From: an uncultured Myxococcales bacterium | Lineage (GTDB): Bacteria > Myxococcota_A > UBA9042 | DNA: 64,000 nucleotides | Reading direction: 5' to 3' | NCBI GenBank assembly: GCA_903896545.1 | Contig: CAITYF010000030.1 | Span: 1 to 64,000, forward strand | In this document: one piece after another, positions 45,334 through 53,897 of the stretch | Numbering within the stretch: position 1 is the first letter of the stretch | Layout: each line of letters begins with the position of its first letter | The notes under the pieces: generated by a model | What the model saw: the letters and a program-made list of their open reading frames with translations, nothing else | Told to the model about the DNA's origin: nothing | Database searches by the model: none | Made by a program: the position numbers and the translations under genes

Positions 45334-46134
45334 ATGACAAACTCGCCCCAGTCGCAGCCGCTCACTTCCGTCCCGCTGGATCAGATGACAATCGACGACG
45401 AGGCGTCCTTTCGTCACGTCGCGCACTACGCGGATCTGAAGAAGATTCTCCGCCTGCAGGCTTACGAGTTTCGCGTTCTTCCGCGCGCGCTGGCACGTTG
45501 GGATCACGCGGTCTTCCTGGGTCTGACGTACTGGCAGGAAACCGCGGGCGACGTCGTGCTCGATCGCCACGTGCCCGCCGACGTCCTGACCCACATCGCG
45601 TGGCATCGTTTGGCGGCGCAGGCGCTCGCGATTCCGGACCAACAAGTCTCGGCCGACGCGCTGTTCTTCGGTGAAGCGATTGCCAGCGCTTTTGACCTCT
45701 ACTTGGTCGGACGACTGCTACATCACTGCCCGGATTCCGACTTCATCGCGACGCAAGTACCCGCCATGGCCGAATCCGCCGACGCCGCAGGGCGTACTCC
45801 CGACGAATTTGCTGCTCTTCTGGATACCATCGTGGCCGATCCGGAACAGGCGTTTGAAGACCTGCGCGAGCTGCTTTTTGACGCCGCAACGGGGCTCTTG
45901 GCTTGTGCTGATGTAGACGCCGCGCTGAGTGTGCTGGCGGCGCTGGACACGCATCGTTTTGGCCCGCTGCTGCACCGTTTTGAGCTGTCGAATTGGCTGC
46001 TCTACGCCCGCGCCTTTGCGCCGAGCGGGCTGGCCCCGGATCCGATTGTGCGCGCTCTCGATCAAAAAATGCGCGGGGAGCGTGTGGCGCTCGATTGGTT
46101 GACGACCGCGTGGGTTGAGCCGGCGTTGGCGTGA
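45334..46134 (+). CDS. Conserved hypothetical protein, cytoplasmic
   Basis: This 266-residue protein is mainly helical, with no signal peptide or membrane span. It contains phrases such as RHVPADVLTHIAWHRLAAQA, FFGEAIASAFDLYLVGRLLH and FDAATGLLACADVDAAL. The HIAWHRLA and the GEAIASAFD segment with its acidic residues could form a metal or haem site, but I do not recognise a family. Codon use matches its neighbours, so it is a real gene. The start at ATG 45334 is the first in frame; the ribosome-binding site is weak. It converges with the ATP-grasp gene, with 12 bases between the stops. Confidence 0.75.
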   Translation: MTNSPQSQPLTSVPLDQMTIDDEASFRHVAHYADLKKILRLQAYEFRVLPRALARWDHAVFLGLTYWQETAGDVVLDRHVPADVLTHIAWHRLAAQALAIPDQQVSADALFFGEAIASAFDLYLVGRLLHHCPDSDFIATQVPAMAESADAAGRTPDEFAALLDTIVADPEQAFEDLRELLFDAATGLLACADVDAALSVLAALDTHRFGPLLHRFELSNWLLYARAFAPSGLAPDPIVRALDQKMRGERVALDWLTTAWVEPALA

Positions 46135-46146
46135 TTCACGCGGAAA

Positions 46147-47364
46147 TCACCGCGCGTAGAGCTTCAATTCCCGCCCAATGCGATCGGCCATTTCCACAGT
46201 CTTGGCGAACTCCGGATGGCGCACGACCATGAACCCATCGGACAACAGCGTCTGCAGCCAATTGCGTCGTTGTGCGCCGACCGGCAAGAGGTTCTCCCAG
46301 ACCAGGTGCGGACCAAAATCGCGGCGCAGCGCCTGAAGCCCGGCGATCGCGACGATGCGGCCTTGACCTTGCGCGCGCTTGAAGACGGTTGCGACGTTGT
46401 AGCTGCGTTGCCAGGCTTGGGTCAGCTTGCCGTGACAGACGATTTCCGCCCAGCCGACGAAGCTGTCGAAGTCGCACGCGTAGTTCATCTGATCCACCTG
46501 ACGCGCGCCTGGAGGGCGACCGCCAATCTCGCCAAAAACCACTTCGCCGTCCGCTTTGCGGTACCACTCCATGTGCGTAAAGCCGTCCTGAAAGCCCAGC
46601 GCCTCAATGACCCGCTGACCCATTTCCGCGCCGCCGCGTAAGTGCGGTTGTTCGACATCCCGCAGGGCAATCACCTGGGGGGAAATCCACTCGTTGGTGC
46701 GCGCAATCAGCGGCCGCGGCCGGTACCACGCGATGTTGTGGTATTGAATCACGCCGCGGGCCGTCAGTGTGTCGAACGTGAACTCCTCGCCGTCGACAAA
46801 CTCCTCCACGCTGACTTGCGGCACGTGGCGCGTCCCTTCAATCGCCGCTTCCAATTCTTTTTGGTCATTGCAGCGAAACGTGTGCGCTGAGCCCGCACCA
46901 TCAATTGGCTTCACGATCAGCGGAAAACCGATCCGCTCCGCAGCCTCGCGCATCTCACCTACGGTCGTGGCGCGCGCGTGGCGCGGCGTACGAATCCCCG
47001 CGGCGTCCAGTGCCTGCTTCATCTTCTCTTTGTCGCGAAAAATCTCGGCCTGCGCGACTGTCATTCCCGGCACACCCAGCGCCTCGCGCAGCCGCGCTGC
47101 CAGCACCACCTGGTATTCCGTCAGCGCTTCGACCCGATCGAGTTGGCGGCCGCCCAGCCAACGACGCACGCGCACCACGGTGTCGAACTCGTCGAGCAAA
47201 TTGGGAACCTGCAAGTACGCGTGCAGATGTTTGCGCGCCGTTTCCGGCAGCAGCCCCACCGGTTCCACACCGACGCCCCAGACGCGCGCGCCCACAGTCG
47301 CCAGACCGCGCACGAACTCAGGAATTTCGGAAGGAAAACCGGGCGACAAAAACAGGACGTCCAT
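46147..47364 (-). CDS. ATP-grasp domain ligase
   Basis: ATG 47364 has GGAG six bases upstream; an in-frame GTG four codons earlier is less likely. The 405-residue cytoplasmic enzyme starts with MDVLFLSPGFPSEIPEFVRG, an N-terminal Rossmann-like subdomain. ATP-grasp follows: RDKEKMKQALDAAGIRTP, GFPLIVKPIDGAGSAHTF (ATP-binding lysine and Gly loop), VEEFVDGEEFTFDTL, and a metal-binding EIGGRPPGAR near residue 290. Such enzymes join a carboxylate to an amine or thiol using ATP. The substrate is not evident. The gene is last in a minus-strand run that begins with methionine-salvage genes and a lipoprotein, so it may act on a related metabolite, but that is inference only. Confidence 0.88.
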   Translation of the reverse strand: MDVLFLSPGFPSEIPEFVRGLATVGARVWGVGVEPVGLLPETARKHLHAYLQVPNLLDEFDTVVRVRRWLGGRQLDRVEALTEYQVVLAARLREALGVPGMTVAQAEIFRDKEKMKQALDAAGIRTPRHARATTVGEMREAAERIGFPLIVKPIDGAGSAHTFRCNDQKELEAAIEGTRHVPQVSVEEFVDGEEFTFDTLTARGVIQYHNIAWYRPRPLIARTNEWISPQVIALRDVEQPHLRGGAEMGQRVIEALGFQDGFTHMEWYRKADGEVVFGEIGGRPPGARQVDQMNYACDFDSFVGWAEIVCHGKLTQAWQRSYNVATVFKRAQGQGRIVAIAGLQALRRDFGPHLVWENLLPVGAQRRNWLQTLLSDGFMVVRHPEFAKTVEMADRIGRELKLYAR

Positions 47365-47394
47365 GTCCAACTCCACTGGCGACAGTTCAGACAG

Positions 47395-48321
47395 CTAGGG
47401 CTTCGGCGTGGCCTCGCAGCGCACTTCCAGCGACAAGTCTACCTCGCCTACGACGCCTGTCACGGCGTCGTGCAGGTCGACGAGCGCGGCAGTCACCGCG
47501 GGCTCATCCAACTTGCACAGGCCGCGAAAACGCAATTGCACGCGATGTTCCTGCTTGAGCCAGCGATCCACGACGGAGGTTGCCAAGGTCGCTTCAGCCA
47601 ATTTGCGGACCGCTTCGGCGACCGCCAAGCGCGCCAGCGGCACCCGACGCTCCGTCACCTGGATGGGCGTCAGCGCCCGCGCGACCAGACACAGATCCGA
47701 CTCGTCTTCCGCGCTCGCCTGTGCGTCGCCGTCGGTGTCCTGACGCAGCAGCGCGGCGATGACCCCGCCGGGAACGTTCGCGGCGGCCTGAAACGACACG
47801 TGCGTGACGGTTACCTGCGCGACGGGACCAGCCCGCGTCGGTTCCAACAGCGTCTCGGCGTTTCCAACGGTCCGCACCAGCCAGTTCTGCCCCTGGGGGA
47901 CGTGGATCAGCCGCAGGTTTGCCGGCGGCTGCGGTTGGCTCGGCTCGTCCGGCGGCGTCGCATCCGGCGGCAGCCCGGTCTCGCTGTCCACCCCATCCGC
48001 GAGCGTCACGCTCACGCCGGTCGGCAGCATCACGGCGACGCGCTGCCACCGTCCATCCGCGACCTCTTCGGTGAATTCAAGACGCGCGGTCTCGCCGTTC
48101 CACCACAGGCTATGGCGCGCCGCACCGGGCAGGGGGTAGCAGTACGCGCCGGTCAACAGCGCCTCAGCGACGGCGTCTTCCGGTAGCCGTTCGCCGTCCG
48201 CGACGTGCGTATGCGGTGTCACGACGGGGCGTGGCGGCTCGTCCGCAGGCAGCACGCGCGGTTCTTCGCGGCGGCAAGCCAGCGCCGCGAGCACGAGGCC
48301 AAAGGTGAGCGAGCGCTTCAT
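47395..48321 (-). CDS. Lipoprotein, unknown function
   Basis: The 308-residue product starts MKRSLTFGLVLAALAC, a short signal peptide with lipobox Cys16, followed by a Pro-rich stretch. The mature part is beta-rich with GAYCYPLPGAARHSLWWNGE, WQRVAVMLPTGVSVTLADG and FQAAANVPGGVIAALLRQDT. A DTDGDAQASAEDESDLC segment resembles a calcium-binding loop, and the C-terminal half looks helical. I do not recognise a family. It lies three bases after the aminotransferase gene and 30 before the ATP-grasp start, so it is embedded in the methionine-salvage transcript, which is unusual for a surface protein. Confidence 0.75.
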   Translation of the reverse strand: MKRSLTFGLVLAALACRREEPRVLPADEPPRPVVTPHTHVADGERLPEDAVAEALLTGAYCYPLPGAARHSLWWNGETARLEFTEEVADGRWQRVAVMLPTGVSVTLADGVDSETGLPPDATPPDEPSQPQPPANLRLIHVPQGQNWLVRTVGNAETLLEPTRAGPVAQVTVTHVSFQAAANVPGGVIAALLRQDTDGDAQASAEDESDLCLVARALTPIQVTERRVPLARLAVAEAVRKLAEATLATSVVDRWLKQEHRVQLRFRGLCKLDEPAVTAALVDLHDAVTGVVGEVDLSLEVRCEATPKP

Positions 48322-48324
48322 CGG

Positions 48325-49593
48325 CTAGCTGTGTTCAGCGATCATGGCGGCAAGACGGTCCAGACCTTCACGCACCACCTGCGCTTCTGGGCCAAAGGAC
48401 AGCCGCACGTACGACTTCAAGCGCGACGGAATGTGGCTGCGGCGCTTACCCGGATTCACGTCAAAGAATTCGCCCGGAACGACGATCACCTGCTTTTCCA
48501 GCGCGGCGCGGAAGAACGCGTGGCCGTCCTGCAGCGCAGGCGGCAGGTTTTCCAGACCCACGAAGCAGTAGAACGCGCCCAGAGGCACGTGATCCAAGCC
48601 CAAGCCAAGCTCGCGGATCCGTTCGAGCATCATCCAGCGCTTCTCGGCGAACGCCTTTTGGATCGCGAGCGCCTCTTTGTCGGCGTTCTCGCGCTCCAGC
48701 AGCGGCAGCGCCGCGCGTTGCATCGGATGCGGCGGCCCGCCGTCCAGGAAGCTGCCCGCTGAGGTCAGACGCTCGATCACGTCCTTGGGGCCGACGGTCC
48801 ACGCCAGACGAAAGCCGGGATAGCGCCAGTTCTTCGTCAAGCCGTCGACAAGAATCACGGGATCCTCGTTCACGTCCTCCACGAACCGCGCCGCGCTGGT
48901 CGACGCGCCTTCACTCGCCGCCGCTGCGTCGTAGAGGTAGTGGCTATAGAACTCGTCCAGAATCAGCGCGCAACCGAGCTTGCGGGACGTCTCCACCCAC
49001 GCGCGCATGTCGCGACCGCGCACGACCTGACCGGTCGGATTGCACGGGTTGGACAGGAGCACGGCGCCCAGGCCTTTGCCGACGATCTCGGCGCGGAGTC
49101 GGGCGGGCGTCAGCGCAAAACCCTCCGCGGGATCGAGCACGATCGGAATCGGCACAAACGCGCGAAAGATGCCCAGCAGTTCTTCGTACGCCGTGTAGTC
49201 CGGCAGCAAGTGGCCCAAGTGGCCATTGCCCAGGGTCGCCAGAACGCGGGTCAACGCCGTTCGACCGCCCGCCGAAATCGCCACGTTCTCAGCCGTGTAC
49301 TGGCTGGGCATGCCTTTGCGATACCGTGCATTGTAGAGCGCTGCCACCGCTTCACGCAGCTCCAGCAGGCCGCCAACCGGACCGTACTCGTGGCTCGCCG
49401 GATCGACGTCGATGTGGTGCACCCGCGCCGTGCAGCCCGGCAGTTCGCCCGTTTCCGGCGCACCTTGACCCAGATTGGCCCAGCCTGGCTTGCCATACGC
49501 AAAGCCACGTTCAGCGGCCTCGGCCATGACGTAGATGACGCCGGTGCGGGGAACTGGCCGAAAGATATCGTGATGTTCGTGCTGATCGTTCAT
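48325..49593 (-). CDS. Class I/II PLP-dependent aminotransferase, candidate methionine-salvage transaminase
   Basis: This 422-residue cytoplasmic enzyme has HEYGPVGGLLELREAVAALY, SNPCNPTGQVV (substrate-binding loop), LILDEFYSHYLYD (Asp-Tyr pair) and the PLP-lysine segment LVDGLTKNWRYPGFRLAW. A phosphate-binding arginine lies near the final LKSYVRLSFG. It follows mtnB and mtnD with gaps of 15 and 6 bases. It is therefore well placed to do the last step of methionine salvage, transamination of 4-methylthio-2-oxobutyrate to methionine (MtnE role). The sequence alone cannot fix the substrate, so I leave the symbol blank. Related families include aspartate and kynurenine-type enzymes. Confidence 0.88.
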   Translation of the reverse strand: MNDQHEHHDIFRPVPRTGVIYVMAEAAERGFAYGKPGWANLGQGAPETGELPGCTARVHHIDVDPASHEYGPVGGLLELREAVAALYNARYRKGMPSQYTAENVAISAGGRTALTRVLATLGNGHLGHLLPDYTAYEELLGIFRAFVPIPIVLDPAEGFALTPARLRAEIVGKGLGAVLLSNPCNPTGQVVRGRDMRAWVETSRKLGCALILDEFYSHYLYDAAAASEGASTSAARFVEDVNEDPVILVDGLTKNWRYPGFRLAWTVGPKDVIERLTSAGSFLDGGPPHPMQRAALPLLERENADKEALAIQKAFAEKRWMMLERIRELGLGLDHVPLGAFYCFVGLENLPPALQDGHAFFRAALEKQVIVVPGEFFDVNPGKRRSHIPSRLKSYVRLSFGPEAQVVREGLDRLAAMIAEHS

Positions 49594-49599
49594 AGCCCT

Positions 49600-50049
49600 T
49601 CAGGCTGCATTGCGGTTGATTGCCGCCCAGCCGTCCTGATTCTGGAACAACCGCTTGCAGGTAATCAACCGCGCATCGGTCAGCGCGAACCTGTGGTACT
49701 TGTGCGGAGGCACAATGATCAGGTCGCCCGGCACCACGTGGACGCGCATCCAGCGATCGTCCTTGTCGCGCAAGTCAAAGATTCCCTCACCTTCCAGAAC
49801 AAAGCGGATTTCTTCGTCCGTGTGCAGGTGCTCGGAAAAAAACTTGTCCAGAAGCGGTTCCAGATTGGGCGTTGTCGCGCTCAGGTGCACTTGGTCCTGC
49901 GAAATGTAGCCCCGTTCCGCGCAAAGCGCCGCCAGCGGCTCCGCGTACACTGCGCGGTCCGTCGACATGTGCACGTAGAAAATGCCTTCCTCATTCAACT
50001 TGGCGCCGCCAATCGCGGTCTGCGGCTCGTCCAAAAAGTACGCGTGCAT
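49600..50049 (-). CDS. mtnD: Acireductone dioxygenase
   Basis: This 149-residue cupin enzyme oxidises acireductone to formate plus 4-methylthio-2-oxobutyrate (Fe form) in the methionine salvage pathway. The metal ligands are visible: His74 and His76 in SEHLHTDEEIRF, Glu80, and His119 in VPPHKYHRF. MHAYFLDEP is a typical bacterial start. The length is slightly shorter than the 180 of some members. The Ni form, with identical protein, would instead give methylthiopropionate, formate and CO. It sits between mtnB and the aminotransferase on one transcript. Confidence 0.95.
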   Translation of the reverse strand: MHAYFLDEPQTAIGGAKLNEEGIFYVHMSTDRAVYAEPLAALCAERGYISQDQVHLSATTPNLEPLLDKFFSEHLHTDEEIRFVLEGEGIFDLRDKDDRWMRVHVVPGDLIIVPPHKYHRFALTDARLITCKRLFQNQDGWAAINRNAA

Positions 50050-50064
50050 CGTTTCTTGTCTCCG

Positions 50065-50751
50065 TTATGCCGCGCAGGCTGTGTCTTGATCGGCTGCATC
50101 CGGCGCGCTGCGGTCGTACTTCAGGTGGTCAATGCCCGCAGCGTGCATGCGCACGACGGCGCGGCAGAGGTAGTCGAGGCATTCCGCCTGCGCCTTGGCG
50201 TGTCCCGCGTCGCGTCCCCAGACGTAGATGCCGTGGTTGCGCACGATCACGGCGTTGGACTTAGGGTAATCGATGATGGCCTGCTCAACGCGGTCTTTCA
50301 GTTCGTGTTCAAGCGCCGTGTTTTCAATGACAGGGATTTCGTGGACGTCAAAATAGCCAACGCCTTCGAGACCTTTCATCATTTCCAAGCGCGTCAGGCG
50401 CAGCGGCTCGCCCGGCGGCACCAGCATCGACGCCAGCACGACGTCCAGGCTGTGTGAGTGCAGCACCGCACCCGCGTCGCGGTGATCGTAAGCCGCCTGA
50501 AACAGCGGCGCGCACGCCGTCAAACGCTGACCCGGCGCCGCTTTCTTGATGCGACCGTGGCGATCCAGCTCAAAAATGTCCGCAGGCTGCAGTCTCTCTT
50601 TCTCCACGCCCGACGGTGCCATGTAGATCGTGTCGCCGATGCGCAAGCTGATGCCGCCGCCGGTACCGGACGCCCAGCCGAGTTGCCAGAACAAGCGACA
50701 CAATTCGCAAATGCGTTCGCGGGCTTGGGCGTTGTTGAGCAGATCGACCAT
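50065..50751 (-). CDS. mtnB: Methylthioribulose-1-phosphate dehydratase
   Basis: This 228-residue class II aldolase-like zinc enzyme dehydrates 5-methylthioribulose 1-phosphate in methionine salvage. The fold is marked by GWASGTGGGISLRIGD (phosphate-binding loop), YMAPSGVEKERLQPADIF, LHSHSLDVVLA (His98, His100) and IVRNHGIYVWG (His173), which supply the three zinc ligands. The ATG at 50751 has AGAGGA four bases upstream. It leads the run mtnB, mtnD, aminotransferase. Genes for MtnA, MtnC and MtnN or MtnP are not in the window, so those steps must be encoded elsewhere. The preceding terminator hairpin leaves little space for its promoter. Confidence 0.95.
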   Translation of the reverse strand: MVDLLNNAQARERICELCRLFWQLGWASGTGGGISLRIGDTIYMAPSGVEKERLQPADIFELDRHGRIKKAAPGQRLTACAPLFQAAYDHRDAGAVLHSHSLDVVLASMLVPPGEPLRLTRLEMMKGLEGVGYFDVHEIPVIENTALEHELKDRVEQAIIDYPKSNAVIVRNHGIYVWGRDAGHAKAQAECLDYLCRAVVRMHAAGIDHLKYDRSAPDAADQDTACAA

Positions 50752-50788
50752 GCAGTCCTCTTGGCCAAATGGCAGGGAACAAAACGCG

Positions 50789-50820
50789 GACCGATCGCAC
50801 CATTGCGGGTGCGATCGGTC
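50789..50820 (-). terminator. Intrinsic terminator between DUF3332 gene and mtnB
   Basis: On the minus strand a perfect 13-bp stem (arms GACCGATCGCACC and GGTGCGATCGGTC, loop of six) is followed within four bases by TTTTGTT. That is a rho-independent terminator for the DUF3332 transcript, whose stop is about 30 bases upstream. It may also act as an attenuator or operator for mtnB, as it ends 37 bases before that start codon. Confidence 0.8.
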
Positions 50821-50850
50821 AACAAAACGCGTTGTAAGTGCTTGAAAAAA

Positions 50851-51363
50851 TTACTGTGCAGCGACCGGTGTGATCTGCAGCTTCGCGGTCATCTGCTCAG
50901 TCTGCTTCACATCTTCCGGCGTCAGGCGAACGACCTGACCGCTGTTGGCCATCGTGAAGATCATGCCGCGGTCGCCCGTCATCGACGCCGTGCCGACCAA
51001 CTGGCCTTCGCGGAAGATGTCAAAGCGGTTCTCGCCGGTCGGCACCAAGCGCATCGCGATGCCGTCGCGCTCGATCTGCAGGGAACCGTCGGGCATCTGC
51101 TGCATCTTCATGTCCGCAACCGGATTGGAACCCGTCCAGAATTCGATCACGTTCAGTACCAGGACGTCCGCCGTGCCGAGCACACCGTAGACGGGGATGA
51201 TGTTGAAAGCCCAGAACACGACGGTCTTCACGAACTTGTTGCCGAAACTGTCATTCCACGTGTAGAGCTTGTTGGTGAGGGCAAATTTGCCAAAGCAGCC
51301 TGTGGTGAAGGATGCCAGTGCGAGCGCGGTGACAATCATCAGAATTCGGGTCTTCTTGCGCAC
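50851..51363 (-). CDS. DUF3332 family lipoprotein
   Basis: GTG 51363 with GGAG seven bases upstream starts a 170-residue protein whose signal peptide ends in FTTGC (Cys23). It carries the DUF3332 core: FALTNKLYTWNDSFGNKFVK, then a hydrophobic stretch VVFWAFNIIPVYGVLGTADV, and a C-terminal beta domain (VVRLTPEDVKQTEQM). The family is of unknown function and found in envelope contexts of deltaproteobacteria and other phyla. A strong terminator follows its stop codon, so it is transcribed separately from mtnB. Confidence 0.9.
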   Translation of the reverse strand: MRKKTRILMIVTALALASFTTGCFGKFALTNKLYTWNDSFGNKFVKTVVFWAFNIIPVYGVLGTADVLVLNVIEFWTGSNPVADMKMQQMPDGSLQIERDGIAMRLVPTGENRFDIFREGQLVGTASMTGDRGMIFTMANSGQVVRLTPEDVKQTEQMTAKLQITPVAAQ

Positions 51364-51517
51364 GGGAAATCTCCTGCTGGGTGGGTGAAAAGGCGTGTCG
51401 GCGCGGCCGAACACGAGGAGTGTGCGAATTCCCGGTCTCGACGGCAAGTCCCAGCGCGAGTAGAATCTTGGCCCCGCCGTGTTGGAGCACGCGCGCAGAA
51501 TGCAACGTGAGGAAATC

Positions 51518-52801
51518 ATGAGTGACTGGCTGGATTCCGGAGTTTCAGAAATGGCCAACAGCCTGCGCGGCTCGTCGATCTTGGCGATTGCGGCGCAAGT
51601 CAACGCGCTGGTGGCGTCGGGCAAGGCGGTGTCCAACCTGACAATTGGCGATTTTGATCCCAAGCAGTACCCGCTGCCCAAGAAGCTGGTCGACGGCACG
51701 ATCGATGCGCTGCACGCAGGCCACAGCAACTACCCGCCGGCCAATGGTATTTTGGAGCTGCGTCAGGCGGTCCAGGCGCTCTACAAGGAACGCTGCAATC
51801 TCGATATTGCGCTCGAGCGCATCCTGATCGCGGGTGGCGCGCGGCCGCTGCTCTACGGCGCCTACCGGGCGATCGTGAATCCGGGTGAAAAAGTCCTGTA
51901 TTCAGTGCCTTCGTGGAACAACAACCACTACGTGCACCTGACTGACGCGGTGCCGGTGGAGATTGAAGTGGGCCCGGAGGACAACTTCTTCCCGCGTCTG
52001 GAAGCGATCGCGCCGCATTTGTCGGACGCCGCGCTGATCGTGATCAACAGCCCACAGAATCCGTCGGGCACATGCATCGAGGAAAGCACGCTCAAGGAGT
52101 TGTGCGACGCGATTGTGAACGAGAACGATCGCCGCAAGACGGTCGGTCAGCGCCCGCTGATGATGATTTACGATCAGATTTACTGGATGCTGACTTTCGG
52201 TGACACGCAGCATGTCGATCCGCTGCGCGTGCATCCGGGAATGGCGGATTACGTCGTGTACATCGACGGTATTTCCAAGGCTTTCGCCGCGACCGGTCTG
52301 CGCGTGGGTTGGTCGATTGGTCCGGTGCGCGTGATCAACGCGATGAACAAAGTGATTGGCCACGTGGGCGCCTGGGCGCCGAAGCCGGAGCAGGTCGCGA
52401 CCGCCAAGTTGCTGCGTGATTCCGCAGCGGTGGACGATTACCTGGCGTTCATTCGTCCGGCCGCCGAGAAGCGCTTGTCGCTGCTGTACACCGGCATCAC
52501 GGCGCTTGCCGCGCAGGGTCTGCCGGTGCGCGCGCTGCAGCCGCAAGGCGCGATCTATCTCTCCGCGGAATTTGCGTTTCGCGGTTGGAAGGATGGCGAC
52601 AAGGTTCTTGTGACGTCGGACGACGTGCGCAAGTGGCTGCTGGACGAAGTGGGCTTCGCCGTGGTGCCGTTTGACGCGTTTGGCACGCACGACGCCGCGG
52701 ACTGGTACCGCCTCTCGGTTGGTGCGGTGAGTATTCCGGATGTCGAAGCGCTGCTCGGTCGCCTGACCGCCGCGCTGCCGCGTCTGCAGCGTCCGGCTTG
52801 A
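51518..52801 (+). CDS. Class I/II PLP-dependent aminotransferase
   Basis: ATG 51518 (GAGG five bases upstream) gives 427 residues; the longer frame from 51479 lacks support. Family signatures are HSNYPPANGILELRQAVQAL, INSPQNPSGTC (substrate loop with Ser in place of the first Asn), MMIYDQIYWMLTF (Asp-Tyr) and the PLP-lysine segment IDGISKAFAATGLRVGW. It is a cytoplasmic enzyme distinct in sequence from the one next to mtnD. It heads a plus-strand run with an RlmM-like methyltransferase and dapB. A role in diaminopimelate/lysine synthesis is conceivable from context but not shown. Confidence 0.9.
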   Translation: MSDWLDSGVSEMANSLRGSSILAIAAQVNALVASGKAVSNLTIGDFDPKQYPLPKKLVDGTIDALHAGHSNYPPANGILELRQAVQALYKERCNLDIALERILIAGGARPLLYGAYRAIVNPGEKVLYSVPSWNNNHYVHLTDAVPVEIEVGPEDNFFPRLEAIAPHLSDAALIVINSPQNPSGTCIEESTLKELCDAIVNENDRRKTVGQRPLMMIYDQIYWMLTFGDTQHVDPLRVHPGMADYVVYIDGISKAFAATGLRVGWSIGPVRVINAMNKVIGHVGAWAPKPEQVATAKLLRDSAAVDDYLAFIRPAAEKRLSLLYTGITALAAQGLPVRALQPQGAIYLSAEFAFRGWKDGDKVLVTSDDVRKWLLDEVGFAVVPFDAFGTHDAADWYRLSVGAVSIPDVEALLGRLTAALPRLQRPA

Positions 52802-52822
52802 GTGAGCCAGCCAAAGGATGCC

Positions 52823-53896
52823 ATGACCGGGTCGATTCCGCCGTCAGCGCCTTGGCTGTTCACTTGTCGTCACACCTATGAGCTGACTTTGCTGGCGGAA
52901 ATGCGCCTGCTGCAGTTGCCCGTCCAACGCAGCGACGTGCTCGCGCCAGGGCTGGTGCACGTCGACCTGCCGCGCGACTTTCCACTTCTGACTGCCAATC
53001 CGGCGTACGCGCTGCAAGTGCTGCCCAACGCTGTGGAGGTGTTCGCGCCGTCGATTCGCGCTTTGGCGGAGCCGATTGCAGATGCGCTTCGCGCGCAGCT
53101 GGACGGTCACACGGGAACGTGGGACGTGCACGCTTTGGTGCCGGGGCAGTTCAAGGGCAATCCCAAACCGCCGATGCGGCGTCGCGCCGACTTGATTCTG
53201 GACGCCGTGCTGGATCGTCTGAAGACGACCGCGCGCTGGGCGCTCAAGCGGCGAATCACGGGCGGTCGCGACGTCGCAGTTCTGGCGCAGTTTGTGCTCT
53301 TCGACGAAGGGCACGTGTGGTTTTCCATCGCGCCGGTGCAGCAGCTGGCTGCAGGTGGAACGTGGCCAGCGACGTTGCCGGCTGGTCTGGCGGAGGTGGC
53401 AGACGATGACGTCGCGCCGGCGTCCTCTTATCGCAAACTGGTGGAAGCCTTTGCGTGCCTGAACGCGGCGCCGGCTGAGGGCGACGTCTGTGTCGACCTC
53501 GGCGCTTGTCCCGGCGGCTGGACGCGTGTGCTTCTGCAACACGGGGCTCACGTGACAGCGGTCGACCGCGCGCCGCTGGCGCCGCACCTGATGGCCGATC
53601 CCCGCGTCACGTTCCTGCCGTCCGACGCGTTTGCCTACCGGCCTGAACAGCCCGTTGCCTGGCTCGTTTCCGATATTATTGCTTTCCCCGAGCGGGTGGG
53701 CGAACTTCTCGTGCAATGGCTGCCCGATCGGCGTTGCGAACGCTTCGTGGTGCAAATCAAGTTCAAAGGCGAGCCGGACTGGCCGGCGGTGCAAGCCGCG
53801 CAATCGGTCGCGACGCGTGCGGGTTATCACTTGATAACGCGGCACTTTTTCAACGACAAGAACGAGCTGACCCTGATGGGAAGGCAAGGAGACTGA
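52823..53896 (+). CDS. RlmM-like FtsJ-family SAM methyltransferase
   Basis: I start at ATG 52823, with AAAGGA four bases upstream, giving 357 residues; GTG 52802 is alternative. The C-terminal half holds a SAM-binding FtsJ/RrmJ-type domain: CVDLGACPGGWTRVLLQHGA (motif I), ADPRVTFLPSDAF, then the catalytic tetrad region IKFKGEPD. The N-terminal half resembles the THUMP-like and linker region of RlmM, the 23S rRNA C2498 2'-O-methyltransferase. Length and layout agree with that family. Overlaps are tight: a one-base gap to dapB suggests co-translation. Confidence 0.85.
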   Translation: MTGSIPPSAPWLFTCRHTYELTLLAEMRLLQLPVQRSDVLAPGLVHVDLPRDFPLLTANPAYALQVLPNAVEVFAPSIRALAEPIADALRAQLDGHTGTWDVHALVPGQFKGNPKPPMRRRADLILDAVLDRLKTTARWALKRRITGGRDVAVLAQFVLFDEGHVWFSIAPVQQLAAGGTWPATLPAGLAEVADDDVAPASSYRKLVEAFACLNAAPAEGDVCVDLGACPGGWTRVLLQHGAHVTAVDRAPLAPHLMADPRVTFLPSDAFAYRPEQPVAWLVSDIIAFPERVGELLVQWLPDRRCERFVVQIKFKGEPDWPAVQAAQSVATRAGYHLITRHFFNDKNELTLMGRQGD

Positions 53897-53897
53897 C

